Positions 40,416 to 49,450 of a DNA stretch of 64,000 nt are shown in pieces. Numbering within the stretch: position 1 is the stretch's first letter; each line of letters opens with the position of its first letter. The DNA comes from Sphingobacterium sp. CZ-UAM (GTDB lineage Bacteria > Bacteroidota > Bacteroidia > Sphingobacteriales > Sphingobacteriaceae), in NCBI RefSeq assembly GCF_002000245.1, contig NZ_MTCM01000002.1, positions 620,001-684,000 of the forward strand. Direction: 5' to 3'. The notes beneath the pieces were generated by a model. The model saw only the letters and a list, made by a program, of their open reading frames with translations. It was not told where the DNA came from and did no database searches. The position numbers and the translations under genes are program-made.

Positions 40416-42215
40416 ATGAAACGTATCAATTATATCGCACTGGCCTCCCTTATCGCACTGGGGACATCCTGTAAAAAAGATTTTCTGGATCGCACCTCGG
40501 GATCGGCGATAACCAAAGAGGTCTTTTTTAATACAACCGAAGATCTGGCAATCTATACAAATGGTCTATACAAGCAAATGCGGGCCCAATATACAGATCT
40601 TTATTCGGACAACATTGCCTTGAGCAACAACGACCAAAACGCGGAAGTCAGAACACTATTGGCCGGCACGCTGACACCCTCTACCGTCTCCGGATGGGAT
40701 AAAGATACCTGGGCTCCTTTACGTGACGTCAATTACATGCTGGACAACGTGGGCAAGGTCACGGGAGACCAAGCTGTTATTAACCATTATATTGGTGTTG
40801 CCCGTTTGCTTCGCGCAAACTTCTACTTTAAAATGGTGAAGAAATATGGTGATGTCCCTTGGTACTCCCATGTAATGGGTACATCATCCGAAGATCTTTA
40901 CAAGGCAAAAGATCCCCGTACTGCAGTTGTCGACTCCCTCATGAAGGATCTTGAATTTGCGGCAGCAAATGTCCGTCCGGGTGGAGATAATAGTTATTTC
41001 ACCAAATGGAGTGCTTTGACGTTATTGTCACGTGTAGCCCTTCATGAAGGTACCTTCCGTAAATACCACACGGAATTAAATCTACAGAACACGGCAGCAA
41101 CATTTTTGGAAAGAGCTGCATCGGCCTCGCAGGAAATCATCAATAACGGTGGGTTCTCTATATCAGGTAGCTCTGCTACGGACTATCGTGCACTCTTTTC
41201 GAGCAATACACTTGCTGGCAACAAAGAGGTGATTTTCGTACAGAAAAACGGCCGCGATCTAGGGGTTGCCAACAATACACACACGGTATTGGACTGGCAA
41301 TGGGCATTGAGTGCCGAACTGGCCGATGAATTCCTGATGAAAGACGGAACAACATTTACATCCAAAGCTGATTACAAAAAGAAAGCCTTTGTGGATCTAT
41401 TCAAAGACCGTGATCCGCGTCTTGCCGAAACAATTATGCCTGCGGGATTCAGCAATAATGCTGCTGGGACGCCGTATATAACACGTCCGGATTTTGGGGG
41501 ATTGCTTCAGGTCAAATTCTATCCGCGTGACCCCGCTCTACGGGGTGGCTGGGAACTGAATTATACGGATCTTCCTATTATGCGTTACGCAGAAGTCTTA
41601 CTCATCAATGCCGAGGCAAAGGCGGAACTGGGAAAATTGACGCAAACTGATATTGATGCTACTGTGAACAAGATTCGCGCACGTGTAGGAATGCCTGCAT
41701 TAAATCTCGCAGCCGCCAACGCAACGCCAGATGCCTATCTTGCAAATCAATACGCTTTAGTAACAGGTGCCAATAAAGGCGTGTTATTAGAAATCCGTCG
41801 CGAACGCCGTGTAGAACTCGCCTGTGAAGGATTCCGTTTTGATGATCTTTACCGCTGGAAATCGGGCAACATACTCGCCAAGGCTCCAAGTGGCATGTAC
41901 ATCCCTAAGCTGGGACTTATTGATGTGAGCGGCGATGGTGTTGGGGATATTATCATCCTAAAAAAAGGAGATAACAGTCCGATAGCCGGTATTCCTGAAG
42001 ACGATCTTAAAAAGATCCCTAAATTCTATGTCAATGATGGCATATTTTATCTGGAAAACGACAATTCAGGAAGAATCATGTTCATCGATGACAAAACAAC
42101 CCGTCCAAGGAGTTTTAATGAGCAAAGATATTATTACTTTCCTATACCGATTGAGCAAACTGTTCTCAACAATAAGCTGAAACAGCCGAAAGGTTGGGAA
42201 GAATTTGACCTGTAA
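40416..42215 (+). CDS. SusD/RagB-family surface lipoprotein
   Basis: 599 residues, with lipoprotein signal ALIALGTSC-KKDFLD. Standard RagB/SusD architecture: N-terminal TPR-like part (NTTEDLAIYTNGLYKQM; GVARLLRANFYFKMVKKYGDVPWYS) and the C-terminal RagB domain (LPIMRYAEVLLINAEAKAELG; ARVGMP; EIRRERRVELACEGFRFDDLYRWKSG). It forms the lid of the SusC barrel encoded immediately upstream. The substrate may be inferred only from the next gene, a secreted phosphoesterase. Confidence 0.95.
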   Translation: MKRINYIALASLIALGTSCKKDFLDRTSGSAITKEVFFNTTEDLAIYTNGLYKQMRAQYTDLYSDNIALSNNDQNAEVRTLLAGTLTPSTVSGWDKDTWAPLRDVNYMLDNVGKVTGDQAVINHYIGVARLLRANFYFKMVKKYGDVPWYSHVMGTSSEDLYKAKDPRTAVVDSLMKDLEFAAANVRPGGDNSYFTKWSALTLLSRVALHEGTFRKYHTELNLQNTAATFLERAASASQEIINNGGFSISGSSATDYRALFSSNTLAGNKEVIFVQKNGRDLGVANNTHTVLDWQWALSAELADEFLMKDGTTFTSKADYKKKAFVDLFKDRDPRLAETIMPAGFSNNAAGTPYITRPDFGGLLQVKFYPRDPALRGGWELNYTDLPIMRYAEVLLINAEAKAELGKLTQTDIDATVNKIRARVGMPALNLAAANATPDAYLANQYALVTGANKGVLLEIRRERRVELACEGFRFDDLYRWKSGNILAKAPSGMYIPKLGLIDVSGDGVGDIIILKKGDNSPIAGIPEDDLKKIPKFYVNDGIFYLENDNSGRIMFIDDKTTRPRSFNEQRYYYFPIPIEQTVLNNKLKQPKGWEEFDL

Positions 42216-42290
42216 AAAAGCAAGATTCATAACCTCGGTAAATAAGCCTAGGTCATGACTACGCTTAATAAGCAGCGAAACCAGCAAAAC

Positions 42291-42321
42291 GAGCCAGCTC
42301 TCCTCAGGGAGCAGCTGGCTC
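42291..42321 (+). other. Hairpin between susD and the phosphoesterase gene
   Basis: GAGCCAGCT pairs with AGCTGGCTC, extended by CTCC/GGAG past a one-base bulge, and is followed by TACTTTATAAAA. It resembles a weak terminator or attenuator inside the operon, 15 bases before the likely start of the next gene. It argues against the upstream in-frame ATG at 42255. Confidence 0.55.
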
Positions 42322-42335
42322 TACTTTATAAAACT

Positions 42336-44714
42336 ATGATGAAATTAACGAAACTAATCACATGCCTCCTACTCCCGATCTCGCCCTTATTGGCACAACA
42401 GCGGACGGGACGGGTTTTTGAAGATCAAAATGCGAACAATCAGTTCGAACAGGACGAAAAACAACTTGCCAACATCGTTGTCTCCGATGGTTATGATGTT
42501 GTAAAAACGGACAAGACCGGGACATACAGCTTACCGCACAACCCAAACGCCCGCTTTCTGTCAGTTACCATTCCGAGCGGATATAAAGCAACAAAAACGC
42601 ACTATATCCCACTGCGCGGTGAGGTTAAAAATTTAGATTTCGCCTTAACCAAAGACACGGTACAGCAAAATGATTTTTTACGTTTTATCCAAATTACGGA
42701 CACCGAAACTCCACTTTATGGCCCATGGATAGATAACGTGCGAAATTATGCCCAAAATCAAAAGGCGAGCCTGATCATGCATACAGGCGATATCTGTTAT
42801 GAACCGGGTATGCTTTTTCATGCCAAGCAGGTGAACTCCGATCTCATGGGCAGACCCACATATTATACCGTCGGTAACCATGACCTTGTAAAAGGGGAAT
42901 ATGGGGAGCAACTATTTGAAGACCTCTTTGGTCCGACGTATTACTCTTTTGATGCCGGCCCGGCCCATTTTGTCGTAACCCCCATGCCTAATGGAGACTA
43001 CAAACCTAGTTACACCGCCGATCAGATCATTTCCTGGCTCAAGAAAGACCTTGCTGCGATGGACAGGTCAAAACCTTTGATCTTTATCAATCACGATTTT
43101 TTCGCCGGGCCTGACTTTATCCTAAAAGGGGAAAAAGAACAGATCGACCTGACGCGATATAACCTCAAAGCCTGGTTTTATGGGCACTGGCACAACAATT
43201 TTGTCTTTAAACAAAAAGGAGTCTATGTTGTCTGTTCAAACGCACCAAATAAAGGGGGGATTGACAATTCGGCTGCACAGTTTGTCGTCGTCGATATCGA
43301 CAAACAAGGCATCAAAGGTATTCAGCCCATTTATACCAACCGACGCGATCAGGTCCAACTGGTACAGCCAAGCGCTGATCAACAAGTGACAGCAAAAGAA
43401 GCCTTGCCTGTCGTAGTCAGTGCTTACGACAGTGAGCGAAAAATACAAAGGGTGACCATGGAAGTCTATGCCCATGAAAATGGCAAACGTCTGAGCAGTG
43501 TTCAACTGTCTCCCTCTGGCGATTGGTTGTGGCAAGCAAACATACCATTCGGAAAACAAAAAGGCCAATATGAAGCCCTTATTACCATCCAGTATGAAAA
43601 TGGTGAACAAGCATTAAAAAAACAGTCTTTTAATTTGGTGGACCGCGCAGAAAGCGACATGAAACTTCAATGGTCTACTGCTATAAAAGGAAATATCTGG
43701 AAAACCAGTCCATTAATCGTTGGGGATAAACTTTTTGTTGCTACTATGGACGATGGTATCGGAACCAACCATGCTATTACCGCGCTGGACAAACGCACGG
43801 GTAAAATGCTATGGTCAGTGCCCACCGTCAATTCAATCAAACATAAACTGCGCTACAGCGACGGAATATTGCTTGCAACCGATATCGAAACCAATGTATA
43901 TGCCATCGATGCGAATACTGGCAAAATACGCTGGACTAAAAAAACCTCCAATCCGGGCCTTCCGACATTTGTGTCAGGTCCAGTACTTGAGCAAGGGGTT
44001 TATTATGCCGGACTTGGCAAGCGCATGTCGGCGATTGATATCAAAACAGGAAAAGTACTTTGGGAAGGTGTAGATCCCTCGGGCGGCGAAGCAACCCCTG
44101 CAGAGCTATCCGTAGTGGATCAAACCTTATTAGCGGGATACAACTGGAATGCCCTCTGTGCGTACGATACCCAGACAGGAAAGCTTCTTTGGAAACGCCA
44201 AGAGGATGGTCTCCGTTTTCGAAGCGGGGGTGTCACGGCAAAAGACGGCTACCTCTATACAACAGGCCTCAATGGACTATTTAAGCTAAATTTAAAGACG
44301 GGCGAGGTCGCACAAAAGAGCATCAAAACCGATGACTTTAAAGTCATGGCTTTTCCGGGCATTGTCGAGGATCTGTTGGTCATGCCAACATCCACAAATG
44401 GCATCAAGGCATACGACCTGCAGACCTTAACGGAAAAATGGCATTTTAACACCGGTGAGGCTCTTGTCTATACCTCCCCTTACAGCAGCCCCGATCAGCA
44501 TAAACCGGTCGGAACCGTAGAATCCTCTGTAACTGAAGTAAAAGGGAAGCTGTTTTTTGGTGCTTCGGACGGTTACATCTATATGCTTAATAAACAAGGA
44601 AAGCTACTTTCCAAATTTAACCTGGGCGCTCCTATTTTTTCGGAAATCACAGCAGATGGCGATTTTATTTACACGGCTGATTTTGCAGGAAATGTGTCCT
44701 GCTTTAAACTATAA
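42336..44714 (+). CDS. Secreted calcineurin-like metallophosphoesterase fused to a PQQ-type beta-propeller
   Basis: About 792 residues from ATG 42336 or 42339 (MKLTKLITCLLLPISPLLAQ signal peptide); an ATG at 42255 lies across a hairpin and is unlikely. Domains: an N-terminal beta-sandwich (TGRVFEDQNANNQFE, residues about 20-100), a metallophosphoesterase domain (ITDTET, HTGDICYE, VGNHD, INHDFF, YGHWHNN), an Ig-like segment, then about seven PQQ/WD-like propeller repeats (ITALDKRTGKMLWS; YAIDANTGKIRWT; SAIDIKTGKVLWE). The first metal motif reads Asp-Thr-Glu where the family usually has Asp-x-His/Gln, so one metal site may differ. Last gene of the sigma/FecR/SusCD cluster, so it presumably cleaves a phosphoester in the imported material. 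Confidence 0.9.
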   Translation: MMKLTKLITCLLLPISPLLAQQRTGRVFEDQNANNQFEQDEKQLANIVVSDGYDVVKTDKTGTYSLPHNPNARFLSVTIPSGYKATKTHYIPLRGEVKNLDFALTKDTVQQNDFLRFIQITDTETPLYGPWIDNVRNYAQNQKASLIMHTGDICYEPGMLFHAKQVNSDLMGRPTYYTVGNHDLVKGEYGEQLFEDLFGPTYYSFDAGPAHFVVTPMPNGDYKPSYTADQIISWLKKDLAAMDRSKPLIFINHDFFAGPDFILKGEKEQIDLTRYNLKAWFYGHWHNNFVFKQKGVYVVCSNAPNKGGIDNSAAQFVVVDIDKQGIKGIQPIYTNRRDQVQLVQPSADQQVTAKEALPVVVSAYDSERKIQRVTMEVYAHENGKRLSSVQLSPSGDWLWQANIPFGKQKGQYEALITIQYENGEQALKKQSFNLVDRAESDMKLQWSTAIKGNIWKTSPLIVGDKLFVATMDDGIGTNHAITALDKRTGKMLWSVPTVNSIKHKLRYSDGILLATDIETNVYAIDANTGKIRWTKKTSNPGLPTFVSGPVLEQGVYYAGLGKRMSAIDIKTGKVLWEGVDPSGGEATPAELSVVDQTLLAGYNWNALCAYDTQTGKLLWKRQEDGLRFRSGGVTAKDGYLYTTGLNGLFKLNLKTGEVAQKSIKTDDFKVMAFPGIVEDLLVMPTSTNGIKAYDLQTLTEKWHFNTGEALVYTSPYSSPDQHKPVGTVESSVTEVKGKLFFGASDGYIYMLNKQGKLLSKFNLGAPIFSEITADGDFIYTADFAGNVSCFKL

Positions 44715-44730
44715 TAGACAATAGCGTCTG

Positions 44731-44778
44731 CAAGACTCTCGAATCGGGGAAACGCCTAAATTCGGGAGTCTTGTTTAT
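44731..44778 (+). terminator. Terminator of the first SusCD/phosphoesterase operon
   Basis: Stem CAAGACTCTCGAAT / ATTCGGGAGTCTTG (one G-U pair) with a 15-base loop, followed by TTTATTT. Confidence 0.8.
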
Positions 44779-44869
44779 TTGTCAATTAAACGACCTTCCG
44801 CAATATCCATGAAAAAATTGATCAAATAATCTGTAATCTATCCTGAAATAAAAAACACTGTTGATTAGT

Positions 44870-46315
44870 CTATAAAAAATGATTTATGGTTGCCAATATA
44901 CCTTGCCGCTCTATATGATTAACTATTGTATGAACTAAAGAAATGAGACCTGGATAATTATGAAGTGGTTTATCCCATATCTCAGGATCGGATAATATTC
45001 TTGTTGTTAAATTGGGGTACTCCTGGTGTCTTGATATTATTAAAGTAGCGTCATCTTGAAATGAAGGTTCTGTTGTGATTTGATGGCGTATGACAAGTAT
45101 GTATGCAGCTAGGCCAATAGCAATACCAACCGGTGGTTCAGGTTTTTTGCTATACCATTGTTCAATTAAAGGACACACCCGCATGTTAAGTTTGGCCGTA
45201 TACTGAAATGCGATGGACTGCCATTTGTGTAATAAAAATGGGTTCTTAAAACGATCAATAACTGCCTCACCAAATGGTTGAATAAGTTCATGACTGATAC
45301 CCGATTGCTCAACTATTGGACTTATCTCTTTAAAAAGTAAATATTGAATATAACGGTCTAAGATCTCATTATTAAAGAAGCCCTTAACAAATTCTGTATT
45401 GGACAAGAGCGCAATACCACAACATAAAATATGCGGAGCATTAAGCAGACGCAGTTTCAATTCTCTATATTGCGCTATGCTGGGAACTATCTTCACGGTA
45501 CTGTCAACCAATGCAAAACTCAAAATATTCTTAACATCCTGATTATCTGATTCAATAGCCCATAACTTATACGGTTCGGCCATAATTGCAAGTTGATCTC
45601 TATAGGAAAGGTCCTCTTCAGAGACCTTACCGGGAACAATACGATCTACCAGTGAATTGCAAAAGTAATTGGCCTTGTCAATCCAATCAATAAAATCCTT
45701 GCTTAATTTTTGCTGTTCAGCAATCCAGACGATGTTATGCTTAAGTACCTTCGCATTATCTGAAACTAACTCCGTAGGAATGATGACAAGACCTTTAGCG
45801 TTATCGCCATTAAAATGGGAAAATCGATGATATAAATAAGCTGTTACCTTTGCCGCAAAGCTTGTCGGGGGACTGTCATCAATAGTTCCTCCCAATTCCA
45901 ACAGTCCAGCTTCAGTTGTATTTGAAATCAGAATGCTGATCAAAGGAGAAGTCGCTGTCGTTAGTATTTCCTCCCACGAATCATGGGCAGACAACACCCT
46001 GGAGATGGAAGCATTAATACATTTCAGTTCTTTAATCTTTCCTTTCTCCATCCCCCTCGTAATTAAAGTATAGAGCCCATTTTGATTGTCAAATGCACTT
46101 GTATTTCCAGTGCGTGTTGATTTGACAACAACTATACGGCCATTAAATATTCCTTTTTGATTGGCCTGATGGATATAATCATCAGGCAGGCCACGTAAGA
46201 GTGCTCCTGTTCCAAATTGGATGACCCGTTCCGGCATATTAAATATTGACTCCATGGGAACTTCAATTTCCTGATGGTTAATACCCGCCAAATGTTGTTT
46301 ATCTAAATTCATCAT
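44870..46315 (-). CDS. uxaB: Tagaturonate reductase (altronate oxidoreductase)
   Basis: 481 residues of the polyol-type long-chain dehydrogenase family (mannitol dehydrogenase superfamily). UxaB reduces D-tagaturonate to D-altronate with NADH in galacturonate breakdown. The N-terminal Rossmann region shows RVIQFGTGALLRGLPDDYIHQ, and the catalytic part has TELVSDNAKVLKHN, FCNSLVDRIVPGK and the KLRLLNAPHILCCGIALL segment with Lys and Asn. The usual neighbours (uxaA, uxaC, kdgK, kdgA) are absent here. It lies downstream of a zinc alcohol dehydrogenase on the same strand, 268 bases away, with no recognisable feature in between. Confidence 0.9.
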   Translation of the reverse strand: MMNLDKQHLAGINHQEIEVPMESIFNMPERVIQFGTGALLRGLPDDYIHQANQKGIFNGRIVVVKSTRTGNTSAFDNQNGLYTLITRGMEKGKIKELKCINASISRVLSAHDSWEEILTTATSPLISILISNTTEAGLLELGGTIDDSPPTSFAAKVTAYLYHRFSHFNGDNAKGLVIIPTELVSDNAKVLKHNIVWIAEQQKLSKDFIDWIDKANYFCNSLVDRIVPGKVSEEDLSYRDQLAIMAEPYKLWAIESDNQDVKNILSFALVDSTVKIVPSIAQYRELKLRLLNAPHILCCGIALLSNTEFVKGFFNNEILDRYIQYLLFKEISPIVEQSGISHELIQPFGEAVIDRFKNPFLLHKWQSIAFQYTAKLNMRVCPLIEQWYSKKPEPPVGIAIGLAAYILVIRHQITTEPSFQDDATLIISRHQEYPNLTTRILSDPEIWDKPLHNYPGLISLVHTIVNHIERQGILATINHFL

Positions 46316-46583
46316 GCTATTTCTTTAATACCAAAAGCTTTTGTTTTCTTTTTACCTGATACTTGGTCCTCACCGAAATGGTTATTATTCAAATTGTACA
46401 CGCTATTTTGAATGTCATGTTTGCGTACAGTTATCCCTTTATTTTCATCAAAACTCTTTACTTTGATCGTGCTGATTATCTCTTTGGGCTATTCAATGTT
46501 TTCAATAGCATATTAATTTAGATAAAGAGCTTTAATGTATACTATGAGGTATTTTATCGGGCCTAAATTGTGATTGACTTATA

Positions 46584-47600
46584 TCAACGGATGGATATCA
46601 TCGCTTTTATTACCGATGATGATGGATCAAGCCAACTTTTAAACTCAGTTTTTACTTCATCAAAAAATACCCGGTGTGTAATATAATATTCGGGGTTGAT
46701 CAATCGCCTTTTCATACAGTTTATTACGTGATCAAAATCTTCGATAGTTGCATTCCGACTGCTCATGAGCGTGCCTTCGCGTTTATGGAATTCCGGATGA
46801 CTCACAATCAATTCACCTTTTTGTAAGCCAACCAATACATATCTGCCGCCGTGTGCCATGTAATAAAAAGAATTGTTAATCGCTTTTTGATTACCGGTAG
46901 CATCTATCACCAGTGTAGGCATATCACCACCTGTAATTTCAGCTAATCTATCGGCTACATTTTCATTGCCTGCATTTATGATGTGTCTTAGATTTAATTT
47001 TTCACTACAGAAGTTTAAACGGTTGCTGTTGATGTCCAAGGCAATTACTTGAGCGCCAGCAATTCTGGCGAGTTCTATAATACCAAGTCCTATTGGACCC
47101 GCTCCGACCACAAGGACGAACTCACCTGGTTGTATCTGGGCTCTACGCAGGCTATGGGCACCTATAGCCAAAGGTTCTATCAAAGCCAGTTCATCAAAAC
47201 TCAAGCCACATCCCTTTACCAACAAACGTGCAGGAATCTGTATAAACTCCGCCATGCCTCCATCTGTATGCACTCCGCAGACTTTTATATTTACGCAACA
47301 ATTAGGCTTTTTACTTAAGCAGGCAATGCAGTTTTCGCAATTGATGTAAGGGATAAATGTCACAGACTCCCCCACTTCAAAGTTTTGATTACCGCCAGTA
47401 TCGATCAGTTCACCAGAGATCTCGTGCCCCAAAATGCGGGGATAAGTAAAAAAGGGTTGCGTTCCTTCAAATGCGTGTAAATCGGTACCGCAAACCCCGA
47501 TGCGATGTATTTTTATAATTGCAAAATCAGCCTTAGCTTTTGGCATGGTGCCGTCTTTGTATTCTAGTTTTTGTGGTCCTGTACAGATTAGAGTTTTCAT
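46584..47600 (-). CDS. Zinc-dependent medium-chain alcohol dehydrogenase (sugar acid/polyol type)
   Basis: 338 residues. Catalytic zinc ligands are seen in GVCGTDLHAFEG (Cys) and GHEISGE (His-Glu). The structural zinc Cys cluster is CENCIACLSKKPNCC and the NAD-binding motif is VVGAGPIGLGIIELA. The closest functional group is L-galactonate/L-gulonate/L-idonate 5-dehydrogenases and related threonine/sorbitol dehydrogenases; the exact substrate cannot be fixed. With uxaB downstream, a role in hexuronate or aldonate metabolism is likely. The stretch 47601-47980 upstream contains no gene I can support. Confidence 0.9.
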   Translation of the reverse strand: MKTLICTGPQKLEYKDGTMPKAKADFAIIKIHRIGVCGTDLHAFEGTQPFFTYPRILGHEISGELIDTGGNQNFEVGESVTFIPYINCENCIACLSKKPNCCVNIKVCGVHTDGGMAEFIQIPARLLVKGCGLSFDELALIEPLAIGAHSLRRAQIQPGEFVLVVGAGPIGLGIIELARIAGAQVIALDINSNRLNFCSEKLNLRHIINAGNENVADRLAEITGGDMPTLVIDATGNQKAINNSFYYMAHGGRYVLVGLQKGELIVSHPEFHKREGTLMSSRNATIEDFDHVINCMKRRLINPEYYITHRVFFDEVKTEFKSWLDPSSSVIKAMISIR

Positions 47601-47982
47601 AATTTACCGTCTTATTGACACTTAATCATATACTAAAAGCCAAATGTCCTATTTAAACCTTCCTCGCTAATCAAATTTCCCTGCTATAGATGATGCCAAA
47701 AACTTTTAGGTATGTGGGTATGTGTCAAACCAATATTCTATTCAATATGCTCGAGCGAACTCGCGCTTAAAGCAATCCTACTTATTCTCGAAGCTGCTAT
47801 CCTAAATTTTGCACACACTGCTACTGGAGTAAGATTCGTTTGCCCTTAATATTCAGTTATTCAGAGCAAAAATAATTTTTTGAAATCGATTTCCAATATT
47901 TTAATTCATTTTTGAAAAATGTAGGGAATAAGGGCGGAGGAGAGCTTGATCTGGATATGCGGACAAAGTAGCGGAAGAGGAC

Positions 47983-48018
47983 AAAAAAAAGGCAAATCAA
48001 GTTTTTACTTGATTTGCC
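47983..48018 (-). terminator. Strong minus-strand terminator behind a tRNA 3' fragment
   Basis: Perfect 12-bp stem GGCAAATCAAGT / ACTTGATTTGCC with a four-base loop, followed on the minus strand by eight T. It lies eight bases from the tRNA-like 3' end, as expected behind a real tRNA gene. Confidence 0.9.
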
Positions 48019-48025
48019 TACCCTG

Positions 48026-48060
48026 TAGCCCGTAGGGGAATCGAACCCCTCCTGCATTAG
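48026..48060 (-). pseudogene. 3' fragment of a tRNA gene (T arm and acceptor strand); candidate attachment-site remnant
   Basis: On the minus strand AGGGG-TTCGATT-CCCCT forms a perfect T arm with the invariant TTCGA loop, followed by ACGGGCT and discriminator A. The matching 5' acceptor half (AGCCCGT), D arm and anticodon arm are not found upstream on the minus strand, where the sequence becomes AT-rich. The fragment with its terminator is what remains when an element integrates in, or a deletion ends in, a tRNA 3' end. tRNA identity cannot be told. Confidence 0.5.
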
Positions 48061-48286
48061 TCTATTTATCAGTAATTTACAAACCTATCCTTTTCCAGTT
48101 CACCGAATAACTCACTGGTTTGACATTCGTTTTAGCTGCAAGTACTCTTATATTTTAAAGATAAGAGATTGAAGTAATAAATACAAATGAAGATGGACAA
48201 AAAGGTCTTCTATAGAATGTCTATATCAATAGTTTCTCCATTTTCCTAGTAACTAGTTTCAAAATGCTAAATTTCATGGATAGTAT

Positions 48287-48574
48287 TCAAGATTCGAAAA
48301 AGAAGGAAGTACCGATTGGCAATTCAATATTAGATACTATCAATTTATTCGTTTCTATTTTTTCAATGAAATTTTGATTTATTATATATAGATGATGAAT
48401 TTGGATGAATAAGTCTTTCGGGAGTTCTAGAATATCCTCCAACGTTATTTTAACAGGCTTCTTTTAGTCAATAGGACACAATTCAGCGTAATTTCCGGTT
48501 GCTTCGATAGGCTTGATTAGATCGCCTATTGGAACCAAGTAGGTATAAAAAAGCCCGAAACAAACCGCCTCGTG
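48287..48574 (-). pseudogene. LytTR-type DNA-binding domain, broken by an in-frame stop
   Basis: The frame from 48574 down to the stop at 48287-48289 reads like a LytTR domain: PIEATGNYAELC, then an in-frame TAA at 48464-48466, then KKPVKITLEDILELP, LFIQIHHLYIINQNFIEKIE and LPIGTSF. The pattern (E-A-x-x-N-Y, H-x-x-Y-I-I-N, I-E-x-I-E, P-I-G) is that of the LytTR C-terminal output domain of response regulators. No receiver domain and no start codon are found upstream; the endonuclease V fragment abuts it. It is a remnant with a nonsense mutation. Confidence 0.65.
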
Positions 48575-48587
48575 CTAAAAAGAATTA

Positions 48588-49016
48588 TCAACTCTTGGTA
48601 TAACTATCCAATATTTCCAGTATATCGGGTATTCTAAATCTACCTTTCATACCTTCGATTGATTCTATTACTTCATCTAAATCAATTCCTATCGCAGATA
48701 CATATAATGGTTTTGACCTCTCATCACGATATACTTCTTTGACTGTAGTATGATTAGCATGAAATGAATTCTTGGCAACCCCAATTATTGGAATTTGTTG
48801 ATTAATAATTTCATAGAGTTTTCCTCCTAGGCCATCTCCTTTTTGTGGGCCGGCTTCACAACTTTTTTTTTTCACATCCTGTAACATCTGCTTGTCCAAA
48901 CTTAAATCAGGAACAAGCTTTTTTAGCTCGGCATTCTCCTCTTCCTGCTGCCATAGTTTGCGCAATTCACACACGAATTCTCTAACCCATTTTATGGAGG
49001 CAGAAACGCTGGACAT
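48588..49016 (-). pseudogene. Chimeric ORF: IS3-family OrfA tail joined to endonuclease V C-terminal half
   Basis: 142 codons. Residues about 1-51 resemble the end of IS3-family OrfA (ELRKLWQQEEENAELKKL, DLSLDKQMLQDVKKK). From about residue 60 the sequence is the C-terminal part of endonuclease V (Nfi, deoxyinosine 3'-endonuclease): GDGLGGKLYE, IPIIGVAKNSFHAN, PLYVSAIGIDLDE, MKGRFRIPDILEILD. The nfi N-terminal half with the catalytic DVxY and Glu is missing, so DNA cleavage is not expected. An IS insertion followed by deletion would explain the join. I treat it as a pseudogene, although the fused frame is open and could be translated. Confidence 0.75.
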
Positions 49017-49207
49017 AGCACTGCTGTATCATGGGACAGCGACATTCAGAAATTTCGCCACAAGAAAGGACAGGGATCTATTCGTGAGCATAAAGTGTCT
49101 AAGGCGTTCAGGTGGACTTTTAAGAAATCCAATGCTTGCGAAAGCTGTATTGTGCCTCTTTTAAATCTAAATATCCAATTTACTATTTTTGAACTGCAAA
49201 ATAACCA

Positions 49208-49426
49208 TTAGATAGATGTTACGCTTGAATATACAGATGTCAGGGACATTTCATTGCATCTCCCTGAGGCAAATGGGAAAATAGCATTTATCGGTATTTG
49301 CACTCTATTAAAATCGAAATTAAGAACTAAAATTTCTCTGGAACTAGTGATTTTTAGATTTTTAAGTTTGTGGGAAATTGAAACATCCGAAGTATGGGGG
49401 ACGTCGGGCAGGAAAAACAGAATCAC
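49208..49426 (-). CDS. Small hypothetical ORF, weak support
   Basis: 72 codons with no recognised domain and no clear ribosome binding site. It lies in the decayed region. It may be a fragment of a longer lost gene. The flanking stretch 49017-49207 also shows no recognisable coding sequence. Confidence 0.2.
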   Translation of the reverse strand: MILFFLPDVPHTSDVSISHKLKNLKITSSREILVLNFDFNRVQIPINAIFPFASGRCNEMSLTSVYSSVTSI

Positions 49427-49450
49427 TATGATGTTAGATATAATCAGATC

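Noticed and set aside
48892-49164. 90-codon plus-strand frame across the chimeric ORF
   Set aside because: Half of it is antisense to the OrfA-like coiled coil and the rest shows no recognisable sequence.
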